Virus record (IMG/VR): IMGVR_UViG_3300025769_000230
Coordinates: 1-44,180 of that record
Length of the DNA: 44,180 bases
Strand: one strand, 5' to 3'
Source: a virus
Part shown: positions 32,822 to 39,024 of the stretch, piece by piece
How positions within the stretch are numbered: the stretch's first letter is position 1
Layout of the letters: the number at the start of each line of letters is the position of its first letter
The notes under the pieces: model-generated
What the model saw: the letters and a program-made list of their open reading frames with translations, nothing else
Databases searched by the model: none
Told to the model about the DNA's origin: nothing
Program-made: the position numbers and the translations under genes

Positions 32822-33460
32822 TCAAGCAACTCTTCTTGAAACGTCTTGTATTCTCTGTTGAAGAATATCTCTTGTCCGATTGTTACGGATGTGTTCTAAT
32901 GCATCTGTCATCGCATCAGTACCTCCATAAAAATCAAACGATTGTCCTAATTCCTTGTCGGGTATGTTCAAGAAATAAGGATTCTTTTGTCTCATTGTAT
33001 CTATCTCTCCTACCTTACTACCGAATGCTTGTCCCTTTGGTGCGCCCATTGCTCGGAAAGGGCCAGCCCCACCCAAGTCAACGTAGGATAGTGTACCATC
33101 GGGTCTGCGTACTGCATTGTCAGCATCCATACCAATCATATCCCAATTGGCTGCTACTGCATGAGGTACAAAGTCACGGCTCAACTGTGACAAGTCCTTG
33201 TCCGATACATCGAAACCTAATCGCTCGTCACCTTCGTAAGCCGTCAGCATCATACCATCCTCCATTCTTGCATCCGGTACAGGAACTCCTAGTGCATTCA
33301 TGAAACGATTGAAGTCATACTCATTTTGAATGTGAGCAGGGTGCGCCCCTCTCTTACCTACGAACTTGCCCTGTGGTGTATCGTACAGTTTAGCACCTGT
33401 ACTTCCACCCAAAGGGATGTTCTTTCGCAAGTATTCCATCGCTTCATCAATAGCAGCCAT
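32822..33460 (-). CDS. Kinase-fold (HipA/PI-kinase-like) protein
   Basis: ATG 33460 is chosen; the frame extends to a TTG inside the gene upstream. The 212-residue product has a Gly-rich loop LGGSTGAKLY (17-26), Lys36 in GKRGAHPAHIQNEY with Glu47, and a catalytic-loop-like NWDMIGMDADN (105-115: Asp107, Asn115), followed by YVDLGGAGPFRAMG (Asp128). This order (P-loop-like turn, Lys/Glu, D-x7-N, DxGG) fits an atypical protein or lipid kinase fold found in tailed-phage proteins. Phosphotransfer is predicted but the substrate is not known. It is the last gene of its train. Confidence 0.65.
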   Translation of the reverse strand: MAAIDEAMEYLRKNIPLGGSTGAKLYDTPQGKFVGKRGAHPAHIQNEYDFNRFMNALGVPVPDARMEDGMMLTAYEGDERLGFDVSDKDLSQLSRDFVPHAVAANWDMIGMDADNAVRRPDGTLSYVDLGGAGPFRAMGAPKGQAFGSKVGEIDTMRQKNPYFLNIPDKELGQSFDFYGGTDAMTDALEHIRNNRTRDILQQRIQDVSRRVA

Positions 33461-33465
33461 CTTAA

Positions 33466-33783
33466 TCAATCCCTGTACTTTTCTCCCCAATTAAAATATG
33501 TCGCCCATACTTTACCCAACAAACGACTGTAATTGTTATCTGAAACTGTGTTCTTGAAATTGTCATATTTCATGTGTGTCAATCTCAAGGTTAGGAAATC
33601 AATTATATCCTCTTTAAGTATGTCTGCCCTAAAGGGATAGTCAGCATCTTTAATGTAATACATTTCAGCATCGGGGAAGGCTCTCTCGATAGCATCGGGA
33701 TGTCTCGACCTAACTAGCAAGTGGTCGGGCTTATTCCTGTGTGCTACAATACTGAATGCACCTTCAGTTAGATATATCCACAT
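33466..33783 (-). CDS. Conserved phage-type hypothetical protein
   Basis: The 105-residue product starts MWIYLTEGAFSIVAHRNKPD and continues LLVRSRHPDAIERAFPDAE (23-41) and DYPFRADILKEDI. This pattern (MW-----FSIV--R--PD-LLVR-R---DIE--FP) recurs in small proteins of many tailed phages; the role is unknown. It shares one base with the stop of the gene upstream and lies directly before the kinase-like gene. Confidence 0.75.
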   Translation of the reverse strand: MWIYLTEGAFSIVAHRNKPDHLLVRSRHPDAIERAFPDAEMYYIKDADYPFRADILKEDIIDFLTLRLTHMKYDNFKNTVSDNNYSRLLGKVWATYFNWGEKYRD

Positions 33784-34019
33784 TATTCTTCCTCTCCTTC
33801 AAACTCAATCAACTTTACACTTGATGGGAATACATGTCTCGGAATAGGCGTGTCTATAGATTTGTACACTGTCAATCCTCTGTTGAGTAAATCGGTTCTC
33901 ATCATGTCACCGACCTCAACTTCTGTACAACGATGTGCCTCCACTATCTGCCACCATTGTCCTACTACCCATTCAACCTCAAGCCATTTGTTTTGTCCTA
34001 CTTCTATTCTTCCTCTCAT
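33783..34019 (-). CDS. Hypothetical protein
   Basis: ATG 34019 overlaps the upstream stop (ATGA); the longer frame from 34043 would overlap more. The 78-residue product starts MRGRIEVGQNKWLEVEWVVG and ends in an acidic tail (KLIEFEGEEE). Probably a small beta-rich domain. No family is recognised. Confidence 0.6.
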   Translation of the reverse strand: MRGRIEVGQNKWLEVEWVVGQWWQIVEAHRCTEVEVGDMMRTDLLNRGLTVYKSIDTPIPRHVFPSSVKLIEFEGEEE

Positions 34020-34258
34020 ACTTCCACTTCCTTTCTTGTCCATAATAATCCGTTGTGTGTCATCTCTTTGTCAAACGCATTCGTCTTCGTTAATAACAGA
34101 GACAAACCACTTGCATGTGGGATGTACTTCTGTCTGTTACCTCTGTACGGCCCCACCCAATCAAATAATCGTGATTTAATTTGACCGGTGGAATATGTCT
34201 CACCGATTTCTGTCACGTCTAGTATCATTTCAGTTAGCATTTCATTCTTTGATTTCAT
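34016..34258 (-). CDS. Small protein, possibly HTH
   Basis: The 80-residue product contains YSTGQIKSRLFDWVGPYRGN (23-42) and GLSLLLTKTNAF, which could form helix-turn-helix type secondary structure. The start at 34258 overlaps the gene upstream by 17 bases; an in-frame ATG at 34240 would avoid the overlap. It ends KEVEV. A DNA-binding role is only a guess. Confidence 0.6.
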   Translation of the reverse strand: MKSKNEMLTEMILDVTEIGETYSTGQIKSRLFDWVGPYRGNRQKYIPHASGLSLLLTKTNAFDKEMTHNGLLWTRKEVEV

Positions 34259-34586
34259 TCTTCTTCGCCTCTTTGTGTCTCTTGTAACCCTCTTTCAAGT
34301 TATCTAACCATACGGGATGGGTTTTTCCAGCCCATTCAAGAAAATGTATTTCTCCGATAATTCCAATGTGTTTCTTCAGAATCTTATTATCTTCTTCAAC
34401 TGCCTTGACTAATTTATCGTTTTCCTCACGCAACCGCTTGACTTCTTCAAGGAGAAGTGGTGCGTCTGCTATGAGTTGTGCGTCTGCTGCTGATATGGTT
34501 TGGCCCACCTTGAGGTATATTCCAAGTGGTGCGTTTGCATCCCACGGCCCTTCTGTGTGTCCTTTGTATTTGTCTGTGTCAATCAT
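34242..34586 (-). CDS. MIDTDKY-family protein 1
   Basis: The 114-residue product begins MIDTDKYKGHTEGPWDANAP and has DAQLIADAPLLLEEVKRLRE (about 36-55), then a coiled-coil helix. The two parts (a TDKY--HT-GPW start and an IADAP-LL-EV--LR helix) occur in small proteins of many tailed phages of unknown function. It is the most complete member of an array of five genes with the same start, ending at 35587. Confidence 0.7.
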   Translation of the reverse strand: MIDTDKYKGHTEGPWDANAPLGIYLKVGQTISAADAQLIADAPLLLEEVKRLREENDKLVKAVEEDNKILKKHIGIIGEIHFLEWAGKTHPVWLDNLKEGYKRHKEAKKNEIKE

Positions 34587-34870
34587 TCAATCAACTCCTT
34601 CAATGCTTTCACTATGAGTTTTCTATATCCTGTGGACATACTCTCAACCTTCGCAGTTAATTGCTTGATACCTTCACGCAACCGCTTGACTTCTTCAAGG
34701 AGAAGTGGAGCATCTCTCATAAGTTTTGCATTACCATGATGTTTGCCAATCACCATATCAGCAAGTTGCTCACCCGATTTAGTCTGTATGTTCCAAGTTA
34801 AACCATCATCTAATACCTGTATTATCCATTCGCCTTCTGCCTGTCCTTCGTATTTGTCTGTGTCAATCAT
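34583..34870 (-). CDS. MIDTDKY-family protein 2
   Basis: The 95-residue product begins MIDTDKYEGQAEGEWIIQVL and contains NAKLMRDAPLLLEEVKRLRE (about 50-69), nearly the same as protein 1 and encoded by almost the same bases. A coiled coil and KALKELIE follow. It overlaps protein 1 by 4 bases. Function unknown. Confidence 0.7.
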   Translation of the reverse strand: MIDTDKYEGQAEGEWIIQVLDDGLTWNIQTKSGEQLADMVIGKHHGNAKLMRDAPLLLEEVKRLREGIKQLTAKVESMSTGYRKLIVKALKELIE

Positions 34871-34976
34871 TCCTCTTCATCTCCTTTAATGCTAAAGTGT
34901 AATCAGCCTGTAAATCAATAATTACACCCTTCGGTATAATTACAATCGCCCCTTCGTATTTGTCTGTGTCAATCAT
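34863..34976 (-). CDS. 37-residue MIDTDKY-family mini-protein
   Basis: Translated from the minus strand: MIDTDKYEGAIVIIPKGVII followed by DLQADYTLALKEMKRND. It has the start of the family but lacks the DAP-LLLEEVKRLRE helix, so it is either a degenerate member or a new gene that has taken over the shared start. It overlaps the next member by 8 bases and abuts the previous one. Confidence 0.55.
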   Translation of the reverse strand: MIDTDKYEGAIVIIPKGVIIDLQADYTLALKEMKRND

Positions 34977-35192
34977 TCAATCGCCTCTCCTAATTCGTTC
35001 CGCTACCTCACGGTCAATCTCAAGTGTGGTATCATCTTCTGCGAAAGCATCCCAATGTATGGCATCGAGTAGTCCACGCAACCTCTCGACTTCTGCGAGT
35101 AGTAGTAAAACTTTATCAGCCATTTCAGCGTGTGTAAATAGTTCTCTCAAATCCCAATTCGTGTACCCTTTGTATCTTTCTGTGTCAATCAT
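34977..35192 (-). CDS. MIDTDKY-family protein 3
   Basis: A 71-residue product starting MIDTERYKGYTNWDLRELF and containing KVLLLLAEVERLRGLLDAI (28-46), a diverged version of the EV--LR helix. The rest is acidic. It overlaps the next upstream member by ATGA. Function unknown. Confidence 0.65.
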   Translation of the reverse strand: MIDTERYKGYTNWDLRELFTHAEMADKVLLLLAEVERLRGLLDAIHWDAFAEDDTTLEIDREVAERIRRGD

Positions 35193-35587
35193 TCAATCAT
35201 CTCCTTTACATTACCTATGAACTCAAGCGCATGGTTAGCAAACTTGTCAGCATCAGCATCAGCGTATGCCATACTCTCCATCTCCTTCACAACTTCAACT
35301 GCTTCCTTGAGTGCATCTCGTAGTTGCTTGACTTCCTGTATGATGTGTGGTAAGTCCGTAATAGCATTCATTCTTTCATCTATCTTGCACTGAAATATCA
35401 GAGAAGGTAGCACTTGATTCCACGGTTCATATGTCTTGTCGCTTCCCCTACCATCCATAAGTGTATAGCCACCCTTTTCAGCAGGGCATTCTTTGTATTC
35501 CCAAAGCACCCAACCTTCATCATCGGGGCATTCATTCCATACCCATACTACATCATCTCTTATCTTGTATTTGTCTGTGTCAATCAT
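35189..35587 (-). CDS. MIDTDKY-family protein 4
   Basis: I choose ATG 35587 (start MIDTDKYKIRDDVVW), with GGAG nine bases upstream, over ATG 35596. The 132-residue product has ECPAEKGGYTLMDGRGSD and LPHIIQEVKQLRDALKEAVE, which matches the helix of the other members, and ends GNVKEMIE. The insert between start and helix is unlike those of the others. Function unknown. Confidence 0.65.
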   Translation of the reverse strand: MIDTDKYKIRDDVVWVWNECPDDEGWVLWEYKECPAEKGGYTLMDGRGSDKTYEPWNQVLPSLIFQCKIDERMNAITDLPHIIQEVKQLRDALKEAVEVVKEMESMAYADADADKFANHALEFIGNVKEMIE

Positions 35588-35588
35588 T

Positions 35589-35852
35589 TCATTCATCTCC
35601 TAGTACCATCGCTTTGCTCATGTGTAAGTCACCAAGTGCGTATCGCAATCCATAGATTGCACCCTGCAATCCTTTGTAGTCCCTCATGTGTTGAACCATC
35701 TGTTTCTTCTTCAACTTACCCGACTGAATCTTTGTAAGGTGAAAGTTTTGTCTTGCTTCGCATGCTTTCAGCATATCATGAATCTCCTTCCATGTTCTCT
35801 CGTAAGAGAAGTTCTCACTGTCTTGGTGGTCACTCATTGGCATCTCAATCAC
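35589..35852 (-). CDS. Hypothetical helical protein
   Basis: The GTG at 35852 overlaps the upstream stop (GTGA) and gives 87 residues; ATG 35843 or 35837 (MSDHQDSENF) are alternatives. The product is helical and basic (FHLTKIQSGKLKKKQMVQHM) and ends LHMSKAMVLGDE. No family is recognised. Confidence 0.6.
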   Translation of the reverse strand: MIEMPMSDHQDSENFSYERTWKEIHDMLKACEARQNFHLTKIQSGKLKKKQMVQHMRDYKGLQGAIYGLRYALGDLHMSKAMVLGDE

Positions 35853-36004
35853 TTCTCCGCTATTACCTCAGCAATCGTAAGCAGGGCTGCTGTGATACAC
35901 GCACCAACCTTTGCTACCTGTGGCTCAACCATTGGGTCATCCCCAAGCATCAAACCTATTCCCTCAAAATATGCATCAAACTTTTTCTCTATTTCTTCAA
36001 TCAT
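35849..36004 (-). CDS. 51-residue helical protein
   Basis: Translated from the minus strand: MIEEIEKKFDAYFEGIGLML, then an alanine-rich helix ACITAALLTIAEVIAEK. The second helix is amphipathic-hydrophobic and might associate with a membrane or a partner protein. It overlaps its neighbours by ATGA and GTGA. Function unknown. Confidence 0.6.
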   Translation of the reverse strand: MIEEIEKKFDAYFEGIGLMLGDDPMVEPQVAKVGACITAALLTIAEVIAEK

Positions 36005-36390
36005 TCTTTCACCTTCTTTTTCAATACTTTATTCTCTAGTTTAATCAAACGATTATTGTGTTTAATATACAACTCCCTCATCTGTTCATCCATACTTAGC
36101 AAGGGTGTAGCCTTTCGGTTTATCTCTTGCAATTTCAAATCACTGACTATCTTGTGCATCGCATCAAGTCTTGCATTCATCTTATTGATAATGTCCTCCA
36201 TCTTTTTACTCTTGGAAGACATATCCTGTACTGCACGAAGCAATTCAACCTTAGACATCTCATCGAACGCTACATGATTCATGGCATTACGCTTGTAAGT
36301 CCTACACTCATGACATATGGATTCAGTGGACTTCATTGATACCTTGAGGAATATCTTTCCACATTTCTTACAGTTAGTCGTTTGACTCAT
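36001..36390 (-). CDS. Zinc-ribbon plus coiled-coil protein
   Basis: The 129-residue product starts with CKKC (7-10) and CHEC (26-29), a small ribbon, then a long charged helix (RAVQDMSSKSKKMEDIINKM to the end, KLENKVLKKKVKE) with coiled-coil character. A GAGGTG ribosome site precedes the ATG. Such a protein could dimerise and bind nucleic acid. No family is recognised. Confidence 0.7.
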   Translation of the reverse strand: MSQTTNCKKCGKIFLKVSMKSTESICHECRTYKRNAMNHVAFDEMSKVELLRAVQDMSSKSKKMEDIINKMNARLDAMHKIVSDLKLQEINRKATPLLSMDEQMRELYIKHNNRLIKLENKVLKKKVKE

Positions 36391-36401
36391 TTCAAATCAC
36401 C

Positions 36402-37019
36402 TCATTGGGGACTATCATCATTCTCATCAGACTCATGCGGGAATGAGAAGTCCTCACTGTTGCCTGTCAGTGTGTCCACTGCTTCATCGAAAGATATGTT
36501 GTTAGCATTAGCAAAGTTAGAGATAAACTCCTTTGTCATATTCACGAAGTCTTCCGCACCATCCGATACTGCGAAGACCCATTCCTCATCCTTGTCTATC
36601 AGTCCTGCATTCTTGGCATCCTCAAACGCTGCCCTCATCACAACAGTAGCCGACCCATCCTCATTGAACCACTTAGGTTCATTGCCAATCCTTATCTTTT
36701 GGTATGCAGGGTCAATAACAATCTGATGTGGAATCATATAGAACCAACTGACAGGTTTGTTGAATGTCTTAGCGAAGTGATTGAATATCATGTAGGACAT
36801 GACACCCTTGCTCATGGGAACATCCATGAAGAAGTCGCTACACCAAAACGCATGTATGTGTGCTGTCTCTTTGGCATTGTTTACTATGTCATCAAAGGCT
36901 AACCTTACGGGGTTGATACTTTCCATCACATACGCAGGTATGTCAAGCGCACCAGCCTTGTCTGCCAACTGCATGTCAACGTGAAACTCTTGTATCTGTT
37001 CCATGAAACTCTTCTTCAT
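36402..37019 (-). CDS. Hypothetical protein
   Basis: A 205-residue product, mixed alpha-beta, with FWCSDFFMDVPMSKGVMSYM, MIPHQIVIDPAYQKIRI and an acidic tail (HESDENDDSPQ). No motif is recognised. ATGA overlap with the gene upstream. Confidence 0.65.
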   Translation of the reverse strand: MKKSFMEQIQEFHVDMQLADKAGALDIPAYVMESINPVRLAFDDIVNNAKETAHIHAFWCSDFFMDVPMSKGVMSYMIFNHFAKTFNKPVSWFYMIPHQIVIDPAYQKIRIGNEPKWFNEDGSATVVMRAAFEDAKNAGLIDKDEEWVFAVSDGAEDFVNMTKEFISNFANANNISFDEAVDTLTGNSEDFSFPHESDENDDSPQ

Positions 37020-37459
37020 TGTTTATCACCTACGAATCTAGTCTCTTCTCCACAGTCAGTAACCATGTCATTATCTTCAAGCCAACTGATGAAATTCATA
37101 CACTGAGGTACGTTCATATCTAAACACCATGTATTGTTCAAGTTAGCATTCTTGTCATTGAGGAAGATTTGTATTTGGTAACCATCCTTGTACTTCTGTA
37201 CAGACAAGACATCACGGTAGTATATCTTTGCATCAGAAGCAAGCGACTCATAAACATGGGCTGCTTGGAACTTTTCTAACGAGTCAGTAATGTCAGCAGG
37301 TACAGTAAACTTCTGTGCAAAGCCATAGTCTCTGTTACCTACATGACCCCAACCCTGTATGTGTAGTTGGTTTGTTCCTGTACTGTTGCGTAGTTGTAAC
37401 AGTGGTGTACCCTGTGTTACTTCTTTCCCCTTTGTGTATTCTTCATTCATATTGTTCAT
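37016..37459 (-). CDS. Hypothetical protein
   Basis: A 147-residue product with beta-rich sequence (LHIQGWGHVGNRDYGFAQKF, KYKDGYQIQIFLNDKN) and three Cys near the end. The ATG shares one base with the upstream stop (TAATG). No family is recognised. Confidence 0.65.
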   Translation of the reverse strand: MNNMNEEYTKGKEVTQGTPLLQLRNSTGTNQLHIQGWGHVGNRDYGFAQKFTVPADITDSLEKFQAAHVYESLASDAKIYYRDVLSVQKYKDGYQIQIFLNDKNANLNNTWCLDMNVPQCMNFISWLEDNDMVTDCGEETRFVGDKQ

Positions 37460-38724
37460 TATTCATCAACTCCTTTCTTCTCTGTTTTATCCATGTACAT
37501 CATGTATTGTGGATAGTCATCATATAGTTTTGACATCTGTTTGTAGTTGTCAAAACCTTTGGTCATTAGTGACAGGTGAGCAGCGAGTGGTTCTTCATAG
37601 TCTTCAATCACTGCTTCCTTGTCAACTCTGTATTTGTATTCCTCAAACCCTACAGTGAATTGTGGGTCATCGGTAGTGATGTTCCAATCTTCATCTATGT
37701 GTTTAATCATGTAGTTAGATGGCTCAACTCTGCAAGAGAGTTGTGCATTCATTTGCTCACACAACAACTGTGCATCCTCTTCATTGGTGAAGAAGAATGG
37801 AAGTGTAGTGCTATCCCATATAAGTTCTGAATTGTACCCACTCCAAAATGGAACTTTCACATTCCTTGTTAAGAATTGAACGAAGTACAACTTAGGTGTT
37901 TCAACAGGTTGCCACCAATGCTGGTGTACATCCACACCATAGGTAGTGACTGTATCACCTTGAGTGTACACCCAACCGTTCACTGTGTCACCGACCTTAC
38001 GCTTCTTTGATTCACTGACTAAGTGTCTGTTACGCCAACCATCTAACCATTCCCAAGCATTCCATCTGAATGTACGGCCACGACCCTTAGTAACTTGTAT
38101 TGCCTTCTCACTCTTGACCATACGGTTGAGAGCCTTGTTGATGTAACGCAGTACAATCTTGTCCTCCATTACATTAGATAGCATACGCTCGTTCCCAAGT
38201 ACAGGCTTCGTCTGTAGTGGCGCAGTAAATGATTCAAGTAGTTCACCGTACCACCATCGGGAATTAGAGTCAACTGCTCTGATACCAGCCTTGTTGAAGA
38301 AACCATACTCACCTTCAACCTCTAGCAAAGATGCAGCAAAGTGAGTACCACTCCTGTAGTAGTGGCTAGTAATCTTGTTGCGGTGTAACTTGATGAACCT
38401 CTCATCATATACCCAAGCCCTCTCTCTTTCGTCATCATCATTCTTGTACCAACCATCAGCCACGATGCCAGCCTCAATAAGTGCAGCCAACTTCGTGCGA
38501 GGGTTGAGCATCTGCTTCGCACTAATCTCTCCGTCTTGTCCTGCGTTCAGTAACTCATACCTAATCGCTGTGTCCATTGCACACTCGTAACCTTGACTAC
38601 TTACATAGCCAAGACCCAACTTGGTAATCACTTCATCGTCTGTGAAGGATAGCCTGTCTCCAATCAATCCTAACTCAGCCCATGTTTCCGCTTTTCTATA
38701 TCCTGTAAAATGCATTTCATTCAT
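37459..38724 (-). CDS. Large hypothetical protein, first gene of its train
   Basis: ATG 38724 gives 421 residues; ATG 38715 (MHFTGYRK) has AAGGAG nine bases before it and may be the true start. The product is rich in Trp, Tyr and charged residues, with a basic centre (GRGRTFRWNAWEWLDGWRNRH...ESKKRKVGD) that could bind nucleic acid. The first 100 residues (DDEVITKLGLGYVSSQGYEC...LIEAGIVADGWYKND) might hold a winged-helix pair, as in viral replication initiators, but I cannot confirm this. A TATA-like element is 40-49 bases upstream. Function unknown. Confidence 0.65.
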   Translation of the reverse strand: MNEMHFTGYRKAETWAELGLIGDRLSFTDDEVITKLGLGYVSSQGYECAMDTAIRYELLNAGQDGEISAKQMLNPRTKLAALIEAGIVADGWYKNDDDERERAWVYDERFIKLHRNKITSHYYRSGTHFAASLLEVEGEYGFFNKAGIRAVDSNSRWWYGELLESFTAPLQTKPVLGNERMLSNVMEDKIVLRYINKALNRMVKSEKAIQVTKGRGRTFRWNAWEWLDGWRNRHLVSESKKRKVGDTVNGWVYTQGDTVTTYGVDVHQHWWQPVETPKLYFVQFLTRNVKVPFWSGYNSELIWDSTTLPFFFTNEEDAQLLCEQMNAQLSCRVEPSNYMIKHIDEDWNITTDDPQFTVGFEEYKYRVDKEAVIEDYEEPLAAHLSLMTKGFDNYKQMSKLYDDYPQYMMYMDKTEKKGVDE

Positions 38725-38752
38725 CTCCTTGTTTTCAATCCCTATCTCAATT

Positions 38753-38857
38753 CTAGTTTAAATACTCTTCAATTATTTCCAGCAGTATTTCCTTCTGTCC
38801 GTTCTCGTCTGTTCCTGTAAGCACTAACTGTGCCAGCCCATGTCTTGTCTCTATCAT
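38753..38857 (-). CDS. 34-residue protein overlapping a promoter
   Basis: Translated from the minus strand: MIETRHGLAQLVLTGTDENG followed by QKEILLEIIEEYLN. The start ATG overlaps the stop of the upstream gene (ATGA) and has AAAGGTGATTGA before it. The last codons (EEYLN, TAG) are identical to the promoter element. It may be a real mini-protein or only a translational bridge. Confidence 0.5.
   Translation of the reverse strand: MIETRHGLAQLVLTGTDENGQKEILLEIIEEYLN
38756..38767 (-). promoter_or_regulatory. TATA-like promoter element of the 38724-32822 train
   Basis: Minus-strand GAGTATTTAAAC with upstream TAATTGAA and downstream TAGAATTGAGATAGG. It encodes the last residues (EEYLN) and abuts the stop of the 34-residue gene. 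The next start codon lies 40 (ATG 38724) or 49 (ATG 38715) bases downstream of the first T (38764). Confidence 0.78.
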
Positions 38858-39024
38858 TCAATCACCTTTCCATCTTCATCCTTGTACAATCTGAGTGTAC
38901 CTATGTATTCACAACCGTCAATGTATAGTGTGACATAGTAACCTTTGTGTTCACTATTAAGCACCTTATCATAATCGTCAATCGTGAATCTTATTTCATC
39001 TTCTTCGTCGTATAACTCTTTCAT
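38854..39024 (-). CDS. 56-residue acidic protein
   Basis: Translated from the minus strand: MKELYDEEDEIRFTIDDYDK, then beta-rich HKGYYVTLYIDGCEYIGTLR and an acidic end (DEDGKVIE). It overlaps the SNF2 helicase stop (ATGA at 39024) and the next small gene. Probably a small beta domain. Function unknown. Confidence 0.65.
   Translation of the reverse strand: MKELYDEEDEIRFTIDDYDKVLNSEHKGYYVTLYIDGCEYIGTLRLYKDEDGKVIE

Larger units (their letters stand above)
34566..35590 (-). repeat. Five copies of a gene-start repeat (MIDTDKY array)
   Basis: A repeat of about 25 bases (forward TTTGTCTGTGTCAATCATT) lies around the start codons at 34586, 34870, 34976, 35192 and 35587. It encodes MIDTDK/ERY and in several copies continues upstream as GATTGA from the previous gene's end. 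A second repeat encodes APLLLEEVKRLRE near 34424 and 34674. This is a tandem gene family produced by duplication. Confidence 0.85.

Noticed and set aside
33460-33490. Extended start of the kinase-like gene (TTG 33490)
   Set aside because: It would lie inside the upstream gene; ATG 33460 just after that gene's stop is enough and starts the conserved part.
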